Part shown: positions 56,186 to 64,000 of the stretch, piece by piece | Numbering within the stretch: the stretch's first letter is position 1 | How the letters are laid out: every line of letters begins with the position of its first letter | Source of the DNA: Bacteroidales bacterium | GTDB lineage: Bacteria > Bacteroidota > Bacteroidia > Bacteroidales > F082 | Assembly (NCBI GenBank): GCA_016284305.1 | Contig: JAEEON010000042.1 | Coordinates: 1 to 64,000 of the forward strand | Direction: 5' to 3' | DNA length: 64,000 nt | The notes under the pieces: model-generated | What the model was told of the DNA's origin: nothing | The model's database searches: none | Seen by the model: the letters and a program-made list of their open reading frames with translations, nothing else | Position numbers and translations under genes: made by a program

Positions 56186-59185
56186 ATGATTGTGTGTATT
56201 GCTGAAAAACCGAGTGTGGCGCGTGATATCGCCAAAGTACTGGGAGCCAACACTTTCCATGATGGCTACATGGAAGGAAATGGCTATCAAGTAACTTGGA
56301 CTTTCGGCCATCTTTGCACTTTGAAGGAACCGCATGACTATACGGATGCCTGGAAACCTTGGGCTTTGACAAGGTTGCCTATGATTCCTGAACGCTTTGG
56401 CATCAAACTGATTGCCGACAAGGGCGTTGAGAAACAGTTCAAAGTCATCGAGTCGCTCTTTCAGAAGGCTGACACCATCGTCAACTGCGGTGATGCTGGC
56501 CAGGAAGGTGAACTTATCCAACGTTGGGTGATGCAGAAAGCCAAAGTACATTGTCCCGTGCAACGCCTGTGGATCTCGTCGCTAACAGAAGAATCTATCA
56601 GAGAGGGATTTAAATCTCTTAAAGACCAATCGGAGTACCAATCACTATACGAGGCTGGACTTTCTCGAGCCATCGGAGACTGGCTGCTCGGAATGAACGC
56701 CACCCGACTCTATACATTGAAATATGGTCAAAATCGGCAGGTGCTCTCCATCGGTAGGGTTCAGACCCCGACTTTGGCCTTGATTGTCAACCGCTACCAC
56801 GAGATTGCCAATTTTAAACCTGAAGCGTATTGGGTGCTGTCCACCGTTTATCGCGACACTACTTTTACGGCAACCAAAGGGAAATATGGATCGGTGGAAG
56901 AGGGACAAAAGGATCTCCAAGCTGTTATGGGGAAGGAGTTTACCGTTATCGACATCACCACCAAGAAAGGAACGGAAGCACCACCTCGGCTCTATGACCT
57001 GACTTCGCTGCAAGTGGAATGTAACAAACGTTATGGCTTCTCCGCTGAACAGACCTTACAGACGATTCAAAGCTTGTACGAGAAAAAATATACAACCTAT
57101 CCACGCGTCGATACCACTTATCTGAGTGATGATATCTACCCCAAGTGCCCCGGCATTTTGAGTAAGCTGACCAACTATTCCTCATTGACTGCCCCGTTGG
57201 CGGGAAAGAAACTGCCAAAGAGTAAGAAAGTGTTCGATAACAGCAAGGTAACGGATCACCATGCCATTATCCCTACAGGAGTGGTGCCTCAAGGCTTGTC
57301 GTTTGCTGAGGAGAAGGTGTATGATGAAGTCTGCCGTCATTTTATTGCGGTGTTTTATCCTGATTGCCAGTTTTCTACGACTACGGTGCTGGGAACAGTT
57401 GAAGAGGTGGAGTTCAAAACAACGGGGAGACAGATTCTTGTTCCTGGATGGAGGGAGGTGATTGGGAGTCAGAAGACAGAAGACGGAAGTCAGAAGACAG
57501 AAGGGGAAGAGGAAGAAAAGACTCTGCCGTTGTTTGCGAAAGGAGAAAACGGCCCACATCAGCCACAACTGTCGGAGAAATGGACCTCGCCACCCAAACC
57601 TTATACCGAGGCGACACTGCTTCGGGCCATGGAGACCGCTGGTAAACTGGTGGAGGATGAGTCGCTTCGAGAGGTGATGAAGGAAAACGGTATCGGAAGA
57701 CCTTCCACCCGTGCTGCCATTATCGAGACCTTGTTTAAACGTAACTATATAAGAAAGGTGCGAAAGAGCTTGGAACCTACCCCTACGGGCATCGAGCTCA
57801 TCGGCCTTATCCATGAGGATTTACTGAAAAGCGCTGAGCTGACAGGTATTTGGGAAAAGAAACTCCGTGAGATAGAACAACATAAATATCAGGCTCGACA
57901 ATTTCTTGATGAACTGAAACAGATGGTGAACGAGATTGTCACCAGCGTGATGTTGGACACTAGCAACCGACGTGTGGCTGTCACCGTTGCTGAAGAGAAA
58001 CCGAAAAAAACGGTGACGAAGAAACCCACATCACCTAAACCTAAGAAAGCCAAGGTCACTGTTGAGATTCCTGATCCTGACGCCATCATCGGGCAACCTT
58101 GTCCTAACTGTGGCAAAGGCCATATTATAAAAGGTAAGACCGCATACGGTTGCTCCGAATGGCGCAATGGCTGCACTTGGAGAAAGCCGTTCCTTGCCCT
58201 GATGCTTTTCCTGCTTGCATCGGTAGCATTCATGGGATGCTCGAAAAAACAGGAACATGGCACTGACTTTTATTATTGGAAGTCGAATTATACAGTGGGA
58301 ACGACAGAACGAGCATATTTTACTCAGCTGGAAAGCCAACGCCTGTTTGTCCGGCTTTTCGATGTTGATATGGAAGGGGAGCAGGCGGTACCCGTGGGGC
58401 CAATCCAGGGATTGCGAAAGGACCAGTTGCCTGATGAGACCGCCCGAGTGATTCCGGTGGTGTTTGTCACTAATAAGACTTTCTTGAATTATGTGAGCAA
58501 CGATGCAGTCGAGAAATTGGCTTCCAACGTTGCCTCTGGTATCAATCATTTTATGCAATCGGCTGAAATCCAATACGATGAGATTCAAATCGATTGTGAC
58601 TGGACGGAACGTACCCGTGATGCCTATTTCCGTTTCCTGAAGGCTTTGAAAAAGCAAACTAACCTAAACCTCAGCTGCACCTTGCGCCTGCATCAGATTC
58701 ATGATAGGGTGAAGACCGGCGTCCCTCCCGTTGACCGTGGTAGCTTGATGTGCTACGCCACCTCGAGTCCCCTCGAAGGCATGACCCGAAACTCCATCCT
58801 CGACATGGATCTTCTCAAAGCCTATACTGCCCATATCAACGAATACCCACTTGCGTTCGATGTCATCCTGCCCATTTACTCCTGGGGTATCGTGACTAAC
58901 CATGTGGGGAAGGTGAAATTGATTAACGGTCTGACGGAAGATGACTTGCAAACTCCTATGTATGAGAAGATTAGCGATAATCTTTATCGAGTGAAGGAGG
59001 ATGGATTCTGTCAGGGATTGTATATCAACAGTGGTTTCACCATCAAAATTGAAGCCATTACTCCAGCGCTTCTCATGGAAGCGAAAGACTATCTCGACAA
59101 GACTATAGACAACGATTTCCGTTGGGTGTATTTCCATCTGAGTCAAGGCTTTTTGACTCGGTTTAACATTGATGAACTTAAATGA
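56186..59185 (+). CDS. topB: DNA topoisomerase III read in frame into a lipoprotein-like protein
   Basis: A 999-residue open frame. Residues 1-~665 are topoisomerase III (type IA): Toprim (MIVCIAEKPSVARDIAKVLG ... NCGDAGQEGELIQRW), active-site Tyr in TTYPRVDTTYLSDD, KPYTEATLLRAMETAGK and GIGRPSTRAAIIETLFKRNYI, then a zinc finger (PCPNCGKG, CSEWRNGC). At WRKPF the frame continues without a stop into FLALMLFLLASVAFMGC (668-685), a classic lipoprotein signal with lipobox Cys685, and a 315-residue domain with YDEIQIDCDWTERTRDAYFRFLKAL, similar in outline to DUF3142 barrels. The second half has no ATG with a basic n-region, so either the two genes have fused by loss of topB's stop, or translation of the lipoprotein starts inside. 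Residues 428-441 are a 2x GSQKTE(D/G) repeat. Confidence 0.85.
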   Translation: MIVCIAEKPSVARDIAKVLGANTFHDGYMEGNGYQVTWTFGHLCTLKEPHDYTDAWKPWALTRLPMIPERFGIKLIADKGVEKQFKVIESLFQKADTIVNCGDAGQEGELIQRWVMQKAKVHCPVQRLWISSLTEESIREGFKSLKDQSEYQSLYEAGLSRAIGDWLLGMNATRLYTLKYGQNRQVLSIGRVQTPTLALIVNRYHEIANFKPEAYWVLSTVYRDTTFTATKGKYGSVEEGQKDLQAVMGKEFTVIDITTKKGTEAPPRLYDLTSLQVECNKRYGFSAEQTLQTIQSLYEKKYTTYPRVDTTYLSDDIYPKCPGILSKLTNYSSLTAPLAGKKLPKSKKVFDNSKVTDHHAIIPTGVVPQGLSFAEEKVYDEVCRHFIAVFYPDCQFSTTTVLGTVEEVEFKTTGRQILVPGWREVIGSQKTEDGSQKTEGEEEEKTLPLFAKGENGPHQPQLSEKWTSPPKPYTEATLLRAMETAGKLVEDESLREVMKENGIGRPSTRAAIIETLFKRNYIRKVRKSLEPTPTGIELIGLIHEDLLKSAELTGIWEKKLREIEQHKYQARQFLDELKQMVNEIVTSVMLDTSNRRVAVTVAEEKPKKTVTKKPTSPKPKKAKVTVEIPDPDAIIGQPCPNCGKGHIIKGKTAYGCSEWRNGCTWRKPFLALMLFLLASVAFMGCSKKQEHGTDFYYWKSNYTVGTTERAYFTQLESQRLFVRLFDVDMEGEQAVPVGPIQGLRKDQLPDETARVIPVVFVTNKTFLNYVSNDAVEKLASNVASGINHFMQSAEIQYDEIQIDCDWTERTRDAYFRFLKALKKQTNLNLSCTLRLHQIHDRVKTGVPPVDRGSLMCYATSSPLEGMTRNSILDMDLLKAYTAHINEYPLAFDVILPIYSWGIVTNHVGKVKLINGLTEDDLQTPMYEKISDNLYRVKEDGFCQGLYINSGFTIKIEAITPALLMEAKDYLDKTIDNDFRWVYFHLSQGFLTRFNIDELK
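57467..57508 (+). repeat. 21-bp in-frame tandem repeat in topB
   Basis: Two copies of AGTCAGAAGACAGAAGACGGA (the second ends GGGGA), read as GSQKTED/GSQKTEG. It lies in a surface loop between the catalytic core parts of TopB. Confidence 0.8.
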
Positions 59186-59192
59186 TAAAACT

Positions 59193-61454
59193 ATGAATAT
59201 GAGAAAGAAATTCTTCCTTATTGTCGTCTTGCTGGCATGCTTTGTCGGCCCGACCAATGCTTGTGGATGGGATGAAGCTGATGATTATTTCTACAATCTT
59301 TTTTCTCAAGACATCATGAACGATCCACAGTATCGTCCATTTCTGTTGACCTTGAATACTCGCTATTATGAGCATCAGGAGCTTCGTAATGGAAACATCG
59401 AAGAGTGGCAGAACTATCTGGGAATCAGCTATGAAAACACTCGTTATCTGGTGTTTGAGTCCAAACGTGAAGACCTTCAAAACCTCACTAAGGGCAAGCC
59501 GGTGTCCGATCCCAAGCTCTCCTTTGCAACTGCCGAATTTGTGCAAAAACACAAACAGGCTCTGTTGTATCTGGCCTATAGCAAGTACCTGGAGCCTTAC
59601 ATGCGCATTATCCCTGGCGATGAAAACGAGATCAGTTATTGGGACTTCAGCGATGACTATGAGCATAATGCCGGAGATCTCGATTACGACAAGGTGAAAA
59701 ATGTGCTGACCAAGAGTTGGAACATCGAAACGGACAATGAGTTGAAGCTTCGTTATGGTTATCAACTAGTCCGATTGGCTCATTATACCCGTCGTTATGA
59801 GGAGGCCATTCAGCTGTTCGACACCTACGTGAAGCCATTGAACATGCAAACAGAGTTGTATTACTACGCGTTGAGCCAGAAAGCCGGTGCCTTGCGTGGC
59901 TTGGGTGAGTTGGAACAAGCCAATCGTGAATTTGTCCGTGTGTTTGCCAACTCCATCGACCTGAAAACCATGGCCTATACTTCGATGACCATGGGTTGGG
60001 ACAACGAAATCTCTTTTGGAGATTTTGTAGCCGGTGCCGATGACGACAAGGAACGTAAACAGATTTACCTGTTGATGGGCTATAGCAACTTCAACAATCC
60101 GGTCAACGAGATTGAAAAGATCGTGGCCATCGATCCCGATGCCATTGAAGCAAAGGTGCTCATGGTGCGTGCCATCAACATGCTTGAGCGTAACATGCTG
60201 AACGTTTACCAATTTGATGAGGGACGTCGTTATCCTTTTATCAATAAAAACGATGAGGAAACGGTTCGGCCATTCTTGAAGCAATCCATAAAAATCAGCG
60301 ACAATCAGTGCAGCAAGGTTTCCGACAAGAATTTCTGGAACTTGGCTTCTTGTTACCTTCATTTCCTAAACCAGGATTTTGATAAGGCTTCGGCTTCGTT
60401 GGACAAGGTGCATTCAAGTGATCAGCTTTATATGACCATGGTGCGCAACTTGACCGCCTACATCGACATCTGCCGACAACCGAAAATCAATGCTGACGCT
60501 GAAAACACACTTTTTGCAAACTACAAGAGTCTTATCATTGGAGAGTCCACGGAAGATTCCCCATACGCTTTCAACAGTCCTTCTCCAAGTTTTGTGAGCA
60601 ATGTGTTTCGTAACCGTTACGCACTGCAAGGGGATCTTGCCAAGGCATTCCTTATAATTTGCAACATTAGACAAATTGAAGACGACCCTAAAGAAGAGCT
60701 GATTGACGCCATACAAGCTTTCTTGAACAAAAAAGACAAAACCCAAATGGAGGAGTATATAGCTGACGTCTCCACTTATCCTCTGGAGAATACCAACGCC
60801 TATCTCGCCTACGTCAAGGGTGTGCTTCGTCTAGCCGAAGGCAACCTCAAGGCGGCAAAGCCGTTCTTTGATCAGCAGACTCGTCTCAAAGTGTCCAAGC
60901 GTATATTCGGACACAACATCCGCGTTTGGTATCATGGCGAGGAACGTCTTATCATGCGCAACGACTATCTGAGCGAGTTTCCTTTCCTACGTGACAACAT
61001 GACGGAGGCAGATGTGACCGATGCCCTCATGCAGCTCCAAGAGATTGGCGAAAAAGGTTTGGGAGATTATTCAGCCAAAGCCTATTACTTGATGGCCAAC
61101 TTCTTCTACAATGTGAGCATCACGGGTTATTATCGTCATTATCTGCGTTTTGATAATAATAATGGCTTCAATTATGAAAAGTTCGCTTTAGGGAATGACA
61201 CGTATAAAAATACCGTTTCGTTGTCGGAGATGTATCTGAAGAAAGCAAAGAAAGCTGCTGAGGATGAAGAACTTAAAGCACATATCATTTTCGCTCAAGC
61301 AAAGAACGAGCAGCAAGCTCTCGAAGAAGAAGGCAATATCTATCTCTACTCTGTATCTGATCCCCGCTGGAAAGAGTTCGAGAATTACAGTAAGACAGAC
61401 TATTACGAGACTGTTTATTCTAACTGCCTCTATTATAAGGATTACCGCAATTAA
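59193..61454 (+). CDS. Conserved exported protein, unknown function
   Basis: A 753-residue exported protein. Signal peptide MNMRKKFFLIVVLLACFVGPTNAC, either lipoprotein-like (Cys24) or type I; start at 59193, 8 nt after the preceding stop. The mature protein starts GWDEADDYFYNLFSQDIMNDPQYRPFLL and is almost wholly helical with TPR-like pairs (YQLVRLAHYTRRYEEAIQLFDTYVKPL, AGALRGLGELEQANREFVRVFAN, LASCYLHFLNQDFDKASASLDKV, AYLAYVKGVLRLAEGNLKAAKPFFDQ). It probably serves as a scaffold in the periplasm. The 8-nt spacing to the lipoprotein-like domain of the topB frame suggests those two are the natural pair and topB the odd partner. Confidence 0.7.
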   Translation: MNMRKKFFLIVVLLACFVGPTNACGWDEADDYFYNLFSQDIMNDPQYRPFLLTLNTRYYEHQELRNGNIEEWQNYLGISYENTRYLVFESKREDLQNLTKGKPVSDPKLSFATAEFVQKHKQALLYLAYSKYLEPYMRIIPGDENEISYWDFSDDYEHNAGDLDYDKVKNVLTKSWNIETDNELKLRYGYQLVRLAHYTRRYEEAIQLFDTYVKPLNMQTELYYYALSQKAGALRGLGELEQANREFVRVFANSIDLKTMAYTSMTMGWDNEISFGDFVAGADDDKERKQIYLLMGYSNFNNPVNEIEKIVAIDPDAIEAKVLMVRAINMLERNMLNVYQFDEGRRYPFINKNDEETVRPFLKQSIKISDNQCSKVSDKNFWNLASCYLHFLNQDFDKASASLDKVHSSDQLYMTMVRNLTAYIDICRQPKINADAENTLFANYKSLIIGESTEDSPYAFNSPSPSFVSNVFRNRYALQGDLAKAFLIICNIRQIEDDPKEELIDAIQAFLNKKDKTQMEEYIADVSTYPLENTNAYLAYVKGVLRLAEGNLKAAKPFFDQQTRLKVSKRIFGHNIRVWYHGEERLIMRNDYLSEFPFLRDNMTEADVTDALMQLQEIGEKGLGDYSAKAYYLMANFFYNVSITGYYRHYLRFDNNNGFNYEKFALGNDTYKNTVSLSEMYLKKAKKAAEDEELKAHIIFAQAKNEQQALEEEGNIYLYSVSDPRWKEFENYSKTDYYETVYSNCLYYKDYRN

Positions 61455-61468
61455 GACCTTTAGGAATA

Positions 61469-62662
61469 TTACCTGATATCAAGGGTCTTTTTGCAGATTT
61501 CAATCTCTTCCGGATCACCGGTATATTTTCCAAGGTCGTCACTGAGTTTGACGACCTTTTTCCAATTACGCTTCTCGGTGATCTTGGCAGCAGTGAGCTT
61601 CACCACGATGTTCATGGCTTTCACGTTATCGATGTCGCACGTGAGGTGAGTCCCGATGCCGTAAGAGTCTTGCATCCTGCCGTTCACCGCTTCGTGGATG
61701 GCCAGTGCCTCGTCCACATTCAAGCCGTTGCTGAAGATGATGGACTTCTGAGTGGGGTCGATGCCGAGCTCGTGGTACTTGTCGATGATCTCTTCCAAGG
61801 CTTCGTAGTTGTCACCGCTATCTACGCGCAGACCATCGAACAGTTTGGCATGAAGGGTCGTGAAGTTTTGGAAAAAGGCCTTGCGGGTGTAAGTGTCGTA
61901 AAGGAAAACTCCCAAGCTTCCGGCATACACCTCTTGCCAATAGTCCATGGCGATGTAGTTGGCTTCGTTGTAACCATAGAGTGAGCAAGTCTCGATGAAC
62001 TGGTGGCTCATGGTGCCAATGGGGGTGAGGTTGTATTTCATGGCCAGCAGCACGTTGGAGGTTCCCACGAAACAGGTCTTGGTGAATTGTTTCTGTGCCT
62101 CGATAAAGCTGCGGATGACCAATTCTTGATGAGCGAATGAAAAACGGCGACGGGTTCCGAAGTCGCTGAACTTCACTCCGTTACCAATCAAACGGATGCC
62201 TTTGTCATACGATTTCTTATATTCTTTTTCTGCGTCATAATGTTCAAACTCGCCTTTCATTTCGTGCATGAGTTCGGAAACTGTGGCTAAGATGGGCATC
62301 TCCCAAAACACGGTTCTCCAGAGAACACCCGTCACGGTGATGTGCAGATGTCCTTCGGCGTCTTGACTGACTTCCACTTCTGATGACTTCAGACGGAATC
62401 CTTTAAGGAAGGTGAAAAACCACAATGGGAAGTAATAGCATTTCATTTTCATGAAATGAGCTTCTTCGTCGGAAATGGTCAGTGACTCAAAGCTCTTGAA
62501 CTGTTCCTTCAACTTTTCGGCGAAGCCTTCTGGATATACCGTGTTGTTGCGATCAACGAAACTGTATTGTCCGATGGCTCGTGGGAACTTCTGGAGGTAG
62601 GCATAGCATACGCTGAATGTGTATAAATCGTTGTCTAACAAGCTGTTAATAATCCTTCTCAT
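61469..62662 (-). CDS. pncB: Nicotinate phosphoribosyltransferase
   Basis: A 397-residue enzyme making nicotinate mononucleotide from nicotinate and PRPP with ATP, the salvage entry into NAD. NSLLDNDLYTFSVCYAYLQKFP, EGFAEKLKEQFKSFESLTISDEEAHFMK, the phosphorylated-His region around GTMSHQFIETCSLYGYNEANYIAMDYW, LFDGLRVDSGDNYEALEEIIDKY and IIFSNGLNVDEALAIHEAV are conserved. It starts 4 nt after the DUF47 stop, so it is read with the phosphate transporter genes; this pairs Pi or PRPP supply with NAD salvage. No copy of the TGTAAAnTTTAC operator was found near it. Confidence 0.95.
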   Translation of the reverse strand: MRRIINSLLDNDLYTFSVCYAYLQKFPRAIGQYSFVDRNNTVYPEGFAEKLKEQFKSFESLTISDEEAHFMKMKCYYFPLWFFTFLKGFRLKSSEVEVSQDAEGHLHITVTGVLWRTVFWEMPILATVSELMHEMKGEFEHYDAEKEYKKSYDKGIRLIGNGVKFSDFGTRRRFSFAHQELVIRSFIEAQKQFTKTCFVGTSNVLLAMKYNLTPIGTMSHQFIETCSLYGYNEANYIAMDYWQEVYAGSLGVFLYDTYTRKAFFQNFTTLHAKLFDGLRVDSGDNYEALEEIIDKYHELGIDPTQKSIIFSNGLNVDEALAIHEAVNGRMQDSYGIGTHLTCDIDNVKAMNIVVKLTAAKITEKRNWKKVVKLSDDLGKYTGDPEEIEICKKTLDIR

Positions 62663-62666
62663 GGTT

Positions 62667-63320
62667 TTATTGTTTGCTGATGATACTTCTTACTTTATCG
62701 GAAATGTATTTTACGGAGTTGGTGGTGTTTTCAAGAACTTGAACCAAGTCTTTTCGTTTTATGATCTCTGTTAAGGAATAGCCGTTATTGAAAAGTTTGC
62801 TGATGTAATTGCCATAGAGCTCGTCGTTTTCGTGCTCGATGTCTTTGATTTCATGGCATAACCTGTTGATCTCGCGGAGTTTTGCATTGCTATTCATTTG
62901 GTTTAGGCCATGCATGATGGTGCTAAGGCTTTCGGCCGCGAACTTGATATTGTCCGTCATGGTGGTAAGGTCGCTGTCCAAATCGGTGAAACGTCGGGTA
63001 AGGATGATGTTGGCTGAATCGTCGATGCAGTCGAGGAAATCGTCCATCATTTCGGCCAGCTCATGCACGTCCTCACGCTCGAATGGGGTCAACACGGTGT
63101 TGAAGAGCTGCGAGTAGAATAGACGCAACACATCGTCGCCCTTGGTCTCACAGGCCTTGATCTCGCGCTTCAGCGCCTCAAGTCGCGTTAAATCAGTCTC
63201 GGTAATCATCTCGCGCAAGAGTTTCGAGGCCTTCTCAATCGACTCTGCCTGTTGGATGTAGAGCGGATAGAACTTGTTCTCCTTAGGGACAAAAAACTGG
63301 AAAAAGCTGTTGAGACTCAT
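62667..63320 (-). CDS. DUF47 (PhoU-like) phosphate transport accessory protein
   Basis: A 217-residue all-helical protein. FFQFFVPKENKFYPLYIQQAESIEKASKLLREMI, EREDVHELAEMMDDFLDCIDDSANIILTRRF and INRLCHEIKDIEHENDELYGNYISKLF are the DUF47/PhoU-like pattern with paired acidic E-x-x-x-D metal sites. Such proteins sit next to Pit transporters and modulate them. The start at 63320 (MSLNSFFQFF) lies 5 nt after the pit stop; the ATG at 63431 lies inside pit and is rejected. Confidence 0.92.
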   Translation of the reverse strand: MSLNSFFQFFVPKENKFYPLYIQQAESIEKASKLLREMITETDLTRLEALKREIKACETKGDDVLRLFYSQLFNTVLTPFEREDVHELAEMMDDFLDCIDDSANIILTRRFTDLDSDLTTMTDNIKFAAESLSTIMHGLNQMNSNAKLREINRLCHEIKDIEHENDELYGNYISKLFNNGYSLTEIIKRKDLVQVLENTTNSVKYISDKVRSIISKQ

Positions 63321-63325
63321 GGCGA

Positions 63326-64000
63326 TCAGATGGGTAAGAGGTTGAACAACAGGTTGAGTACGCCGCTGATGACCAGAGGCACAGGGATGGTGAGGATCCA
63401 CGACAGGACGATGCGTTTGGCGGTGACCCATTTCACGGACTTCACGCCGTCAGTGAGTCCTACGCCAATTACGCCGCCCGTGATAGTGTGGGTGGTGCTT
63501 ACCGGGATGCCCAAGAAAGAGGTCGCGATCAGTGTGGTGGCACCGGCAAACTCTGCTGAGAATCCACGGATCGGGGTGATCTTGGCCAGGCCTCCGCCCA
63601 TGGTCTTGATGACGTTTTTGCCTCCGATGAGGATGCCGAGCGACATGATGATGTAGCAGATGACAGCCAGGGTGTCAGGGATATGGAAAGGCAGACTGCT
63701 GTCGTAGAAGTTGCCGATGAACTCTTTCATGGCTGGGGTCACGCCTTGAGTGGTGAACACACTGGCCATCAACACTGCGATGATACCCATGGTCTTCGGC
63801 GCGTCGTTGGAGCCGTGGCCGATGCAGAATGCCGCAGTGGAGAAATGCTGCATCACCTTAAAGAACTTATCGACCCGCTTACGGGGCGAGTTCTTGCAGA
63901 TCTTTAAGAAGATGCACTCCAAGAAGAATCCCAAAAACAATCCAATCAACGGGGATAAAACGATGAAAGCCAATGTGATAATGATGGGCTTATAATGAAG
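63326..64000 (-). CDS. pit: Low-affinity inorganic phosphate transporter Pit, C-terminal part (cut by window edge)
   Basis: The last 224 residues of a Pit-family H+/Na+:phosphate symporter; the start lies right of base 64000. The frame is open to the edge (LHYKPIIITLAFIVLSPLIG). The second signature repeat is clear: FSTAAFCIGHGSNDAPKTMGIIAVLMAS and SFLGIPVSTTHTITGGVIGVGLTDGVKSVKW, with several membrane helices. First known gene of a pit-DUF47-pncB operon. Confidence 0.93.
   Translation of the reverse strand, partial: LHYKPIIITLAFIVLSPLIGLFLGFFLECIFLKICKNSPRKRVDKFFKVMQHFSTAAFCIGHGSNDAPKTMGIIAVLMASVFTTQGVTPAMKEFIGNFYDSSLPFHIPDTLAVICYIIMSLGILIGGKNVIKTMGGGLAKITPIRGFSAEFAGATTLIATSFLGIPVSTTHTITGGVIGVGLTDGVKSVKWVTAKRIVLSWILTIPVPLVISGVLNLLFNLLPI

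Noticed and set aside
1-64000. tRNA or rRNA genes
   Set aside because: No cloverleaf with a TTCGA(A/T)TC T-arm or rRNA core sequence was recognised on either strand by eye; a tRNAscan run would settle it.

Overview
The window is chromosomal DNA from a member of the Bacteroidetes, most likely an uncultured Bacteroidales (genus not determinable from sequence alone). The evidence is the RpoD lacking a long region 1.1, at least twenty upstream regions carrying the phylum's TAnnTTTG -7 promoter element instead of TATAAT, two secreted cysteine proteases ending in type IX secretion (T9SS) C-terminal signals, BspA-type leucine-rich repeats, and meso-diaminopimelate dehydrogenase. Most of the window is ordinary core genome with accessory islands and many small dispersed repeats.

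Layout. 0-6.5 kb: rpoD (cut by the edge), pnp, rpsO, a thioesterase, then a tightly coupled DNA-repair-like cassette (Mug-like glycosylase, radical SAM protein, DUF4130 protein). 6.5-12 kb: an AT-rich accessory island on the minus strand: a four-gene operon (DUF1848 protein, a methyltransferase fused to BspA leucine-rich repeats, a candidate ADP-ribosyltransferase, an 85-residue protein) preceded by a SatD/DUF3307 pair. 12-17.4 kb: TSCPD protein, a decayed stretch with gene remnants, AtoE-type transporter, exported proteins, a LytTR regulator coupled to a membrane phosphodiester-glycosidase-like protein. 17.4-20.3 kb: an ADP-ribose-flavoured cluster (ADP-ribosylglycohydrolase, VWA plus macro-like protein, NrtR-type Nudix regulator with two matching palindromic operators). 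20.3-22.3 kb: a reverse transcriptase preceded by about 140 nt of strongly structured non-coding sequence closed by a 12-bp inverted repeat, and a 181-residue companion gene; this is the strongest candidate for an undescribed system.

22.3-36.4 kb: two tandem CPA-type antiporters, a gingipain-like C25 protease, ddh, a GH3 glucosidase, an acyltransferase, an M13 peptidase and dnaX. 36.5-48.4 kb: polysaccharide deacetylase-like and GNAT/FemAB-like pair, upp, an SNF transporter, a helix-hairpin-helix protein, an exported protein, a C10 protease, folA-thyA and a nucleoside permease. 48.4-64 kb: bifunctional-nuclease-family protein, membrane pyrophosphatase hppA, two tandem KefB-like transporters, topB read in frame into a lipoprotein-like gene, an exported partner, and a pit-DUF47-pncB operon cut by the right edge.

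Functionally, the thymidylate (thyA-folA), uracil (upp, nucleoside permease) and ion-homeostasis genes (four antiporters, hppA) are housekeeping. The novelty lies in the 6.6-10.5 kb operon, the 17.4-22.3 kb ADP-ribose/RT neighbourhood, the topB fusion, and dispersed repeats that sit on stop codons, fill intergenic gaps and in two cases have become part of coding sequence.
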